Assembly: GCA_000818945.1 (NCBI GenBank)
Contig: KN805401.1
Location: forward strand, 258,488 to 317,968
Source of the DNA: Schizochytrium sp. CCTCC M209059
Taxonomy: Eukaryota; Sar; Bigyra; Thraustochytrida; Thraustochytriidae
Reading direction: 5' to 3'
DNA length: 59,481 bases
Position 1 is the stretch's first letter. Each line of letters opens with the position of its first letter. The position numbers and the translations under genes are program-made. Under the pieces are notes generated by a model that worked only from the letters and a program-made list of their open reading frames with translations, had not been told where the DNA came from and ran no database searches. This document shows positions 31,456 to 40,134 of this stretch, piece by piece.

Positions 31456-33186
31456 TTATTTTTCATCAGCAGCTGCAGTAGCAGTGGAGCTCATGAGGGA
31501 TCGAGCCCAGTAGGTGAGTTGTTCTCGCATGGCAAATGAGATACTGCCTTCGGCGTCAAACAGAGCCTCGAGGTTGTAGGCGCTGTAGAAAGACTCGAGC
31601 GGCGTCGACGAAACGCTCACCACGTGGCACCGATCGCCGTCCTGCGTCGGAACGACCACCGTTCCCGCGACCATCGAGGTCCCGATGCGACGATACTCGG
31701 ACGTCTCGGCAGCGTCTGGCACGAACTTGGCGCGCTCAAGGTCCTTGCCAAGCTCGCTATAGGCTACAAGATAGCAATCTTCTGCTTCGGGAGACAACGT
31801 CTCGCGGATCTCAGCAAGCACTTGCTCAGTCTCTAGCTTTGAACAAACAAATGCACGCGGAAAGAGCTTCCGCTCCGCCCTTGTACTTGCAACCCAGGAG
31901 CGCACTGGGGTCTTGTCCATATGTGGCAAAGCTGCCTCACTTTCCTGTGAACGGCCATCGTTAATCTGCCTGTCTTCGCTCGCAGCTTCCGACCCGCCTT
32001 CCTCCTCCTGCTCCTCCTGTTTCTCCTCTCCCTTCGTTGGCTGGGGGTGCTCGGTGACTTCGAATATGACCAAGTCGCCCGTTAAATGGTTCATGGCCTC
32101 GGCCAGCTCTGGCGTCGAAAAGAACTTCATATCAGTTCTCGTGCCCGTCAGCTCGGCCGTCCGCTGTTCCACAATGCGGATCGCCTCCAGGTCGCTCACG
32201 AGTTTCCATGAGCGATTAGCAACCTCGCGCGGGTCAGCAGAAATGTTCAGAATCTCCGCGCGCATGTTGAGACGCTTGGCCTTTTCCGGATCTGCACCAA
32301 TGGGCAAGACCTGGTACGACAATCGCATCTGCGCTCCATCTCCAAGGTCGATCGACTCCAAAGCTGTCCATGTAGTTGACGTATGGAGGAGGCCGATGGC
32401 CTGCCCCATACTACTCTCAATGCCCGTCTTGAGCAGACGTACACGTTCCTCGAGCACCATGCCTGGCGTGCCTTCGACAACATCAATAATCTGATTGATA
32501 AAGGCCTTGTGCTTGCGAATCTCCGCGCGGAGGAGTTGATTTTCCTTATCAAGGTCGATGCAATTGTCATGCCTCAGCGCGGAAACCTCCATCTGCAGCT
32601 GCGCAATGCGCGCAAGATACATTTCCCGCTGCGCTTCGAGCTCGGTGTTGCGGTTCCGCAGATTCTCCAGCTTCGCCTTGCGCTTGAGACGGCTGCGCCT
32701 ACACGCTTCGGCATTACGATCGTCTCGAGGTCGCGACAAGTTTGCGTTTTGCGTGCCCGAATATGAGTCCGCTTTTCTCTCCTTGTCAGGTTTCTGTTGC
32801 CGTTCTTTCCCCTTGTGCCCGAGCGCGTCTACGCTGGAGGTTGCCTTCCCCGACGGCAACAACGACGACGATGATGACGGGGGTCGCTGCGACAGTGGCG
32901 TCCGCTTCTCGTCAAAGATCGCTGCTGCACGTGTCTCGGCCTTTGTGCCGCCCGCCTCATCGAGGGCGCTTTTCCGGGCGCTGCTTGTGTGTGCGTCGTC
33001 GTTCTCGCCGTCGTCAAGACTTTCCTCATGCAGAACAAGTCGCCGCACCGCTTGGGCGTCGGCACCGAAGAGGTCGTCGGGCGCCCCGGGCGTAAGCAGG
33101 TCCGTATCGAGTCCCTCGAGATCCTCCGCCGCGAGTGCGAAGACCTCGTCTGAAAGCCAGTCGATGGGATCGGCAAACTCGGCCAT
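31456..33186 (-). CDS. bZIP protein D with family C-terminal domain
   Basis: 576 aa from ATG at 33186 (AAGATGG context, acidic MAEFADPIDWL start matching the style of genes C and E); 41 additional upstream codons are open but Arg/Ser/Met-rich and unlike the family. Seen: an acidic amphipathic N-terminus (1-60); basic region RNAEACRRSRLKRKA (157-171); heptads to about 230 with hinge HDNCIDLDKEN; ERVRLLKTGIESSMGQ; GLLHTSTTW; KRLNMRAEI; a Glu-rich linker; RKLFPRAFVC; SPEAEDCYLVAYSELGKDLE; and DRCHVVSVSSTP near the end. A 26-base palindrome (33238-33263) sits 52 bases upstream of the start. Closest relatives are genes C and E on either side, as expected of tandem duplication. Confidence 0.88.
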   Translation of the reverse strand: MAEFADPIDWLSDEVFALAAEDLEGLDTDLLTPGAPDDLFGADAQAVRRLVLHEESLDDGENDDAHTSSARKSALDEAGGTKAETRAAAIFDEKRTPLSQRPPSSSSSLLPSGKATSSVDALGHKGKERQQKPDKERKADSYSGTQNANLSRPRDDRNAEACRRSRLKRKAKLENLRNRNTELEAQREMYLARIAQLQMEVSALRHDNCIDLDKENQLLRAEIRKHKAFINQIIDVVEGTPGMVLEERVRLLKTGIESSMGQAIGLLHTSTTWTALESIDLGDGAQMRLSYQVLPIGADPEKAKRLNMRAEILNISADPREVANRSWKLVSDLEAIRIVEQRTAELTGTRTDMKFFSTPELAEAMNHLTGDLVIFEVTEHPQPTKGEEKQEEQEEEGGSEAASEDRQINDGRSQESEAALPHMDKTPVRSWVASTRAERKLFPRAFVCSKLETEQVLAEIRETLSPEAEDCYLVAYSELGKDLERAKFVPDAAETSEYRRIGTSMVAGTVVVPTQDGDRCHVVSVSSTPLESFYSAYNLEALFDAEGSISFAMREQLTYWARSLMSSTATAAADEK

Positions 33187-33237
33187 CTTGACTTTGGTTT
33201 GGGGTCTGTGCCACAGCCTGAGGAAGCGCTCACTTTT

Positions 33238-33263
33238 CCACATCATCCACATGGATGATGTGG
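33238..33263. promoter_or_regulatory. 26-bp palindrome upstream of bZIP D
   Basis: Arms CCACATCATCCA and TGGATGATGTGG are perfect reverse complements of 12 bases around a 2-base centre (CA). It lies in the 288-base spacer between the start of gene D and the stop of gene E, so it is in the promoter or leader of gene D. A dimer-binding operator or autoregulatory bZIP site is a guess. Confidence 0.5.
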
Positions 33264-33473
33264 ATGGGATGAGCCGTGACCGGCAAGCAGGCGGCTCTCT
33301 CGAAGTCATTTACTACAAGAATACCAACTTGCAAGAGAAAAGGTTGGTCAGAATCATTATGATTGCTGCGGTCTATATGCAAGACTGTAAGTCTAGATGG
33401 TCTCGCCCTCCTTTTCTACGTTGCAGGACAAAAATGTGACACGTACGAGATTACTTTTTTTTTTCAATCACAA

Positions 33474-35339
33474 TTATAAGTTTACCGTGTGCTCGGACAG
33501 GTCGTCTCTGCGAAGTTCACATGCTCGTCTGACGCTGTCGTTCCAGAGTTCCTCTGTCTCGATCTTGATGTCTTCGCGCAAATTATCCGTGAGCTTTCCG
33601 TCGGGAGCGACGATGACTTCGCATGACCGGAAAACACCCATGGGCAAGCTCACAACGCTAATGATGTGGCCCGCGTTGCCGTTTTGTGTTGGGACAACAA
33701 CAGTTCCAGAGATGACCGAGGTCTCCGGACGGCGGAACTCAGGAGTTTCATCCGAATCAGGAACCATTTTTGCTCGCTCCAGATCCTTGCTAAGCTCCGT
33801 AAAGGCAATAATGAAGCAGTCTTCCGCTTCAGGAGACAGATTCTCCGTTATAGTTTGCACGTACTCACTATCGTTCCCCGTACCGCATGCAAAGGCACGA
33901 GGAAAGAGCTTACGCTTCGCACGCGTACTTGCGATCCAGGCACGGAGCGGCGAGTCTTTCTCGTCGTCAACATTTTCCTTGTTCTCCTCGTCCTTATTTT
34001 CGCCTGTGTGCTCTGGTCTCGCAATGTCTGGCTGCCCTTTTGGGTGGTTTTCTTGTGTCTCCCCAAGCGATGTCTTGGACGAGTTACTATTCCACTCATC
34101 TATTTCAGCCTCGGTAATCTCAAAGATATCGAGGTCATCCGGAAGCAAACTGCTCGCTTCGCAAAGCTCCGGGGTCGAAAAGCGCCGAACATCGGTTCGT
34201 ATGCCGTTCCGTTGCGCTCTCATTTCCTCCATTGCTTGCATTTTCTCCACGTCTACGGCAAGGTCCCATGCTGTCTCTGCGAGAATTGCTGGATCGAGTT
34301 CGACATTATGGACCTCGGTTCGCATATTGACGCGCTTCACCTCATCAGGCGGGACGCCAAGGGGTAGCAACTGATACGAGATACGCAAAAGCAAGCCACA
34401 TTCAAGTGAAATGGTTTCGAGTGGTGTCCACGAGGTCGACGTGTGAAGGAGACCGACAATCTGCCCCATGCTGCTCTCAATGCCTGTTTTGAGCAAGCGC
34501 ACACGTTCCTCAAGAACCATACTTGGCGCGTCGTCCACGACATGTATAACGCGTTCGATGAAACTCCGATGCTTGCGAATTTCTGCGCGAAGGAGCTGGT
34601 TCTCCTTGTCGAGGTCCACACAGTTGTCGTGGCGCAGGGAAGACACCTCCATCTGTAGCTGCGCAATGCGTTCCAGGTAAGCATCTCTGTCAGCCTCGAG
34701 CTCCGCATTGCGTTTGCGAAGGTTTTCCATGTCGGCTTTGCGCTTGAGTCTGCTTCGCCGACACGCCTCAGCATTTCGGTCCCCTCTGGCGGTGGGGGTA
34801 TTCATCACAATTCTCCTGTTGTTCTTCGTGCTGCTCTTCGTGCTGCTACTACTGCTTCTCTTCTTGCGGAGGAGATCCGGCAGAGTCATATCAACGACAC
34901 TCTGCTGGTCGCCTTGCGCCTTTTCCGCAGCATCCTCCCTCTCCTTCTCGTGCTGGTGCAGCTGCTGTGGTTGCGGGCGTGCTGGCGTCTCGCACGGGCG
35001 GGCTCTGGCGCCTCCGAAGACCGCGGTGAGCTCTGCAGTTGCCTCGCTGACCATGCTGTCCGCCAGCGCGAGGATGCTTTCCGCTTCCTCGCCCTCGTCG
35101 GCCTGCGTCTGCGCGACTGTTTCGCGGTACGAGGTCGCGCGCGTTGGGTCTAGCGTCGCGGTCGCCGCCTCAAGGTCGGCCATCTCGTCTTCAAGACCCT
35201 GCCATGGGGCCGCGGCATCCCCGTCCAAGTCCTGCCACGCCAGGTCGTCCAGCGCGCGGCTCTCGCCATTCTCGCAGCCGTAGGGGCTCCCTTCCGCGGG
35301 GAAGTCCGTGAGGAGCGACGCGAGGTCCTCGTAGCTCAT
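33474..35339 (-). CDS. bZIP protein E with family C-terminal domain
   Basis: 621 aa from ATG at 35339 (MSYEDLASLLTDF); an open stretch of 64 codons further upstream is basic and unlike the family. Seen: an acidic N-terminus with an LxxLL-type LASLL; a Gln/His-rich segment (121-146); a Ser-rich segment (162-170); basic region RNAEACRRSRLKRKA (188-202); heptads to about 258 with hinge HDNCVDLDKEN; ERVRLLKTGIESSMGQ; GLLHTSTSW; KRVNMRTEV; RKLFPRAFAC; SPEAEDCFIIAFTELSKDLE; and a final block in which the RCH signature is replaced by NAGHIISVVSLP. Only 287 bases separate it from gene D, the tightest spacing in the array. Confidence 0.88.
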   Translation of the reverse strand: MSYEDLASLLTDFPAEGSPYGCENGESRALDDLAWQDLDGDAAAPWQGLEDEMADLEAATATLDPTRATSYRETVAQTQADEGEEAESILALADSMVSEATAELTAVFGGARARPCETPARPQPQQLHQHEKEREDAAEKAQGDQQSVVDMTLPDLLRKKRSSSSSTKSSTKNNRRIVMNTPTARGDRNAEACRRSRLKRKADMENLRKRNAELEADRDAYLERIAQLQMEVSSLRHDNCVDLDKENQLLRAEIRKHRSFIERVIHVVDDAPSMVLEERVRLLKTGIESSMGQIVGLLHTSTSWTPLETISLECGLLLRISYQLLPLGVPPDEVKRVNMRTEVHNVELDPAILAETAWDLAVDVEKMQAMEEMRAQRNGIRTDVRRFSTPELCEASSLLPDDLDIFEITEAEIDEWNSNSSKTSLGETQENHPKGQPDIARPEHTGENKDEENKENVDDEKDSPLRAWIASTRAKRKLFPRAFACGTGNDSEYVQTITENLSPEAEDCFIIAFTELSKDLERAKMVPDSDETPEFRRPETSVISGTVVVPTQNGNAGHIISVVSLPMGVFRSCEVIVAPDGKLTDNLREDIKIETEELWNDSVRRACELRRDDLSEHTVNL

Positions 35340-35929
35340 CGTGCTCGCAAGGAACGTGACTCGGGATGAAGAAGGATGGGCTTTTGCTCGCATACCTCGC
35401 ATGCATGCCGTAGTAGGAGTAGGCCTAGGCCTAGTATGGGAAAGGCTTTCCGCCCCCTTCAAGTTCCTTCCTTCCTTTCTTCCTTGTACCACTGGCGCTC
35501 CAGTGGAACTCGTGGAGAACAGACCTCTCAAACGATCCCGGTCCGGCGGCGACAGATGGGACGGGCCAGCGGCTTCGAATGGTGGGGTGTACGTGGCGTG
35601 CAGAGCGTGCGTAGTCTGCCTTCAAGTTGGCGGAAACACGTCTCTTTCGGCGCCGTGTGATCCTGCGTTGCGGCCGTTTGCGATGCATGCATTGCTTGCG
35701 ATCAAGTCTCCATGTAGTATATGCATTACTTGAATGTAGTTTTTCATGAATGCATTGCTTGCATTGCTTGCATCCGCATGCTTTTCTTGGCTTTATCCTC
35801 GACTTGGAAACGACTCTTCGTTCCATGAAAACTTTGCGGCAGCGGCGCGCAGAGAAAGACCGAAAGTCACAAGACGCAGAAAATGGAGGTGAAGAAGAAC
35901 ATAGAGCAAATATCGTCACGCATCACTTT
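35340..35929. other. spacer between bZIP E and bZIP F
   Basis: 590 bases. Contains the palindrome TAGGCCTAGGCCTA at 35420-35433, a TTCC-rich tract at about 35463-35485, ATGCATTGCTTGCATTGC-type short repeats at 35690-35790, and a GAAAGACCGAAAGTC doublet at 35854-35868. No gene seen. Confidence 0.5.
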
Positions 35930-37390
35930 TTACCACTTTTCAGGGAGCTCGTCCAGAGGACGATCAATTAGTTTTGCAAAGGAAATGACGAGCTTGGCAT
36001 AGCTGACCATCTCATCTTTGATGACCTGACCAATCCCATTTTCAGCATCGTAAAAGGTGTCAACGGAAGAAATCGCTCGAAAGAAGCCAACAGGAGTGAA
36101 AAAGACGTCGACAAAGTGGCAGCGAGGATTTCCATCCGCGTCCGGAGTCCCAGGAATAAAGACGTTCCCCACGGTCACCGAGGGCGTCCGAGCTGTTGTC
36201 AACAACTCCAAGTGCTCCTTGGTAAAGAAACCTGCGCGCTCAAACGTTTTTGTAATATCTGCAAAACTGGTGACGGGTAGAGGCATGAGTCCGGTCGAGG
36301 GAATCTGAGGTTCAGACTGTGCGTCTGTTCCTCCGGCCAACGTTGGGAGAATTTCACGCGGTCGCAGCATGCGGTGCTCGCGAGTGAAACCGAGTAATGA
36401 CATAAGTGAGAAGATGGTATCTCCCGTACTCAAGCGCGATCGATCCTCAGAAAACTGGTAGCATTTGAGTCGAGCATCAAGATATTTGGAGCACTCACTC
36501 AATTTGGGCGCGTCAAAGTGCGTAAAGGTACGTTTGACCCGGTCTGGCGCCTCGTGTGCAATCTTGTTCCGCCATATAATGGGAATGGAATCCCAGAACT
36601 TGTCCGCGAGCTTGTTTGCATCCACGGGGAGATTGTGGATCTCAATGCGGATGTTGAAGAGTTTCACGTGTTCAGGTGCGGCGCCGATTGGAAGCATCTG
36701 GTATCTAAAGCGGAGGTCCAAGCCATCACCGAGCGGAACGACAGGGCCTTCGGCCCAAGAAGGGGACGAATGGAGGAGGCCTGCAGCATCGTTCACGCAC
36801 TTGTTCGTGTACCCTCTCAGCTCCCTCACGCGTTCTTCGTGAAGGACTGGTGGCGACGATGTGGTGGCATCGACGATGTTTTGAATTAATTTCTTGTACT
36901 GTGCGATTTCATTGCGCAGGAGCTCGTTTTCCCGGGAGATGTCGGATTTGTGCACTTGGTTGGCCGAAAGCAGCTTGATCTGCAGCTCTGCGATGCGCTC
37001 CAGGAAAATGTGGCGCTGGTCTTCCAGCTCTCGATTTCTGCGCCGCAGGCCCTCGAGCGTGGCTTTGCGCTTCTCGCGGCTCCGCTTGCAGGCAATGGCA
37101 TTTTTGCTCATGGTAGCCCTGAGCGCATCGTCCTTTTCCCCGTCCTCGTTGTGACCTTTTCGCTGCCAGTCCTGGCTCTCGTCGGCCTCGAGGCCCTCGC
37201 GCCGGGGACGTTTGCGGGCCGCCTCGTCCCTCTCGAAGCCGGCGAGTTCCGCGTCGAGGTGCTGCAGGTCGGCGCACCCGGACTGCTGCTGCTCCTTGAG
37301 CGCCGCGATCCTCGCCTCGAGGTCCTGCAGGATCCACCGAGCGCCCTCGGGCTCCTGCTTCACGCGCTCGGCCGCGCGCGCCGCATCCAT
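35930..37390 (-). CDS. bZIP protein F with family C-terminal domain
   Basis: 486 aa from ATG at 37390; the longer open frame upstream is low-complexity Arg/Ala/Ser. Seen: VKQE at 10-13, a sumoylation-type site; a predicted extra coiled coil (18-55) before the bZIP, not present in the other six; a basic cluster KRPRRE (60-65); basic region KNAIACKRSREKRKA (96-110), again with Cys in the second Ala position but Lys instead of Arg two residues on; heptads from 115 to about 170 with hinge VHKSDISREN; GLLHSSPSW; LFNIRIEIHNL; and the final RCH signature (PRCHFVDVFFTP). One of the two most diverged members. Likely nuclear; the extra coiled coil could change dimer choice (inference). Confidence 0.85.
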   Translation of the reverse strand: MDAARAAERVKQEPEGARWILQDLEARIAALKEQQQSGCADLQHLDAELAGFERDEAARKRPRREGLEADESQDWQRKGHNEDGEKDDALRATMSKNAIACKRSREKRKATLEGLRRRNRELEDQRHIFLERIAELQIKLLSANQVHKSDISRENELLRNEIAQYKKLIQNIVDATTSSPPVLHEERVRELRGYTNKCVNDAAGLLHSSPSWAEGPVVPLGDGLDLRFRYQMLPIGAAPEHVKLFNIRIEIHNLPVDANKLADKFWDSIPIIWRNKIAHEAPDRVKRTFTHFDAPKLSECSKYLDARLKCYQFSEDRSRLSTGDTIFSLMSLLGFTREHRMLRPREILPTLAGGTDAQSEPQIPSTGLMPLPVTSFADITKTFERAGFFTKEHLELLTTARTPSVTVGNVFIPGTPDADGNPRCHFVDVFFTPVGFFRAISSVDTFYDAENGIGQVIKDEMVSYAKLVISFAKLIDRPLDELPEKW

Positions 37391-38430
37391 GCTCCACGCG
37401 CCGCCCTCTGCGCGGCTCCGCGCGGCTCTGCGCGGCTCTGCGCGGCTCGGCTTGGCTCGGCTTTGCTCTGCTAGCGTCGCGCCCCCTCGCCCGGCCTGCC
37501 CATGCCTGGCTCCCTCCGCGCGACTGCGCTCTGCGACCGGGCCCGGCGCAAATCGTGCAGTTATGCCCTGCGCAAAAGCACGCAAAAGCACGCAAAGCAC
37601 GCAAAGCACGTAAAGCACGTAAAGCAGGCAAGAGCGCGTGAAAGCAGGCAAGAGCACGCAAGAGAAAAGCAGGGGAGCTCGTCGAGAGCGCACGCGGCGA
37701 GGAGCACAGCGCGGCCAGGGCACAGGATACATGGTTGCGGTTAGAGGTGTCTGTCAGGTTCTTTCTGGAGGGAGGAGGCGGGCGCCAGCTCCGAGGCGGA
37801 GGAAAAAAGCAGCGCTCGCGGGGCTGACTGGCCGTGAACAAACAAGGTGAGGCAGGCGAAGGGAAGGAAGCAAAGCAAAGAAAAGAAAAGCTAGCTGCAC
37901 TGCTGCTGGGAGCGGAGCCAGAAAAGCGGAGTGAGCAGATTGGTAGCGTGAGCGCGCGTGTGTGTGTGCGTGTGGGTGTGAGTCGCTGCCAGCTGCTGTG
38001 GCTTGCTTGGCTGGCTGGGCTGCAGCGCGCTTGTGGCGGGACTTGTTGATGGTAGAAAAAGGAAAGGGCGAACGAGACGGACGCGCTGACCGACAGCCGC
38101 TAGGCCAGTCGACCGTGCCGACCCGGCTGGCCTGTCGTGCTTACTTTGTTTGTTTGTTTGTTCGGTTGTTTGTTCGTTTGTTTGTCTGTAGATGTCATTG
38201 CTGTTGTCACCAATACTTGCTAGCTGTTCTGAGGTCACCACACGATTGCTTGCTAGCTGTTCTGAGGTCACCACACCATTGCTTGCTAGCTGCTCTGAGG
38301 TCACCACACGATTGCTTGCTAGCTGTTCTGAGGTCATCACACCATTGCTTGCTAGCTGCTCTGTTGGCACCAATGCTTGCAGTTGTTTCTGCTTCTTCGC
38401 CAGCGCGCCGATGGGAAGGAAGTCAGTCAA
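37391..38430. other. spacer between bZIP F and bZIP G
   Basis: 1.0 kb with no gene: GCAAAAGCAC/GCAAAGCAC units at about 37560-37640, a GT-rich tract near 37955-37980, TTTG units at 38147-38187, and the 33-bp minisatellite described separately. Confidence 0.55.
38217..38384. repeat. 33-bp minisatellite
   Basis: Five head-to-tail units of 33 bp beginning TAGCTGTTCTGAGGTCACCA (38221, 38254 and on), the last diverged. The period is 11 codons so both strands stay open (minus strand reads SEQLASNxVVT), but nothing else supports a protein. The lack of unique spacers rules out a CRISPR array. Confidence 0.9.
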
Positions 38431-40134
38431 TCAGGTGGAAGGAAGCGAAATGGGCGTGCTGGTCGACTTCTCATCGTCCGTGCCCGCGACGGAGTTTGTG
38501 TGCGTGACCATACAGGATTCCCATAGGTGCTCCGTGTCGGAGACCATCGCGCTCAGGAAAGCGTCCGCGAGCTCGTTGTCTTTGGTGATCGCGTGCTCGG
38601 TGGAGCGAATGCCGGAAAAGTATCCCACTGGCATAGAGATGACGCTGATGCAGTGGCAGCGTGGCGCGCCAGAACTCAGGTCCGGCGAACTCGGAAGGAT
38701 CACGTAACCATGAATCAAAGAGGTGTCCACGAGGCGCGTGTCCGAGGTGCTCTCGCTTGCGTCCATGAGCTGCGCTTTAATAAGCTGCTTGGTGAACTCG
38801 CTCGTGGCGATGATCGAGCACGAAGCGACGCCGTCGGCCACCGACTCGCGGATCTCGGCGCGACTCTCGCGAGCAGCCGAAGCGCCATCGCCCGTGCAAA
38901 AAAACGCGTGTGGAGATAGCGTTCGTTCAGCATACGTTCGAGCGAAAAGCGCGCGCACCGTCTCAAAGGTGTTGTCCTCCCTCTCGTGCTTTTCGTAATA
39001 CGACTCGACGTCGAGTTCCTCGTCCAGCATCTCGAGGGCCCTGGCAAACTCGTCAGACACGAAACGCTCGACGCCGCGCTCAATGCCATCCCGTTTCGTT
39101 CGATAATCTTTGAGCTGCCTTGAGCCAAGTTGTGTTCGATTAAGCTCCCACATGGCCTTGCCCATCTCCTGTGCATCGAGCTCAAAGTTGTACGCCTCGA
39201 GCCGCAAGCCGAGGCGCTTGATTTCCTCCCCACGCGCACCTTCGGGGAGAAAGTGGTACTGTATGCGCATCTGATGTCGTGCAGTTTCGGGGACAAAAGA
39301 GTGTTCTGGCCAATTCGTGGATGTGTGAACGAGGCCAATGACCTGCGCCAGACTACTGTCAATACCTGACTTGAGGAGACGAACGCGCTCCTCGAGAAGC
39401 ATTTGTGGCGCCTCCCGCGTTGCACGCACAATGCTGGACACGAACATTTTGTGTTTGCGGATCTCGGCCCGCAAAAGCTCGTTTTCGCGCGCGATATCGA
39501 TGCTGCCTGCGTGGCGAAGCGTGGACACCTCGAGCTGAAGCTCGGCAATGCGCTCCAAAAAGAGATCCCGGTCCTGCTCGAGCTCCTCGTTGCGCTCGCG
39601 TAGACGCTCCATGTCGGCCTTGCGCTTCAGGCGCGACCTTCGCGAGGCTTCGGCATTTGTGTTCCGTCGTCGCACCTTGGGATCTGCGGTCTCGCTGTCG
39701 CCAGAATTGTGGCCCTGGCCCTGGCCCAACTTGCAGGTCGCACGAGACTTTGCCTTGCTGCGAGAGGGCTTCTTGCTGGATACGGAAGAGGCCATGCAGG
39801 AGGCGCCATCGTACTGGCACGAGGACTCGTTGTCGCCCGAGGATACGCTCTGCAGGCCGTCGCCGAACGCGTCGCACTCCTCGGCCGTCGCGAGCGCAAT
39901 CCCGCCCGCGTTGTCCCCATTGGCCGCCGCGAGGCCGTCTCGGATCGTGGGCGGGCCCCAGCGCGCGGCGCCGCCGCCCGGCACGGGCACGGCCTCCTGC
40001 TTGACGCCGCCCATGCGCAGCCCGGCGCTGCCGGCGTCCTCGTCCAGCAGGTCCTTGAGCTCCGAGAGCACCCCGTCGTCCTCGTCCTCGCCGTAGAAGT
40101 AGTCCGAGCTCGCGACGGCGCCGCTGGTCTTCAT
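38431..40134 (-). CDS. bZIP protein G with family C-terminal domain
   Basis: 567 aa from ATG at 40134 (MKTSGAVASSDYF); the 237 codons open upstream are low complexity. Seen: an acidic amphipathic stretch DDGVLSELKDLLDED (19-33) like an activation domain; VKQE at 44-47, a sumoylation-type site shared with gene F; a Ser-rich and basic region (96-158); basic region TNAEASRRSRLKRKA (159-173), with Ser in the second Ala position; heptads 178-230 with hinge HAGSIDIAREN, nearly identical to gene B; ERVRLLKSGIDSSLAQ; GLVHTSTNW; SPHAFFC; and the terminal RCH signature (PRCHCISVISMP). It is the 5'-most gene of the array in transcription direction. Probable transcription factor, target unknown. Confidence 0.88.
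   Translation of the reverse strand: MKTSGAVASSDYFYGEDEDDGVLSELKDLLDEDAGSAGLRMGGVKQEAVPVPGGGAARWGPPTIRDGLAAANGDNAGGIALATAEECDAFGDGLQSVSSGDNESSCQYDGASCMASSVSSKKPSRSKAKSRATCKLGQGQGHNSGDSETADPKVRRRNTNAEASRRSRLKRKADMERLRERNEELEQDRDLFLERIAELQLEVSTLRHAGSIDIARENELLRAEIRKHKMFVSSIVRATREAPQMLLEERVRLLKSGIDSSLAQVIGLVHTSTNWPEHSFVPETARHQMRIQYHFLPEGARGEEIKRLGLRLEAYNFELDAQEMGKAMWELNRTQLGSRQLKDYRTKRDGIERGVERFVSDEFARALEMLDEELDVESYYEKHEREDNTFETVRALFARTYAERTLSPHAFFCTGDGASAARESRAEIRESVADGVASCSIIATSEFTKQLIKAQLMDASESTSDTRLVDTSLIHGYVILPSSPDLSSGAPRCHCISVISMPVGYFSGIRSTEHAITKDNELADAFLSAMVSDTEHLWESCMVTHTNSVAGTDDEKSTSTPISLPST

Noticed and set aside
38217..38384. 33-bp direct repeats considered as a CRISPR array
   Set aside because: Units are contiguous with no unique spacers; it is a minisatellite in a eukaryotic genome.
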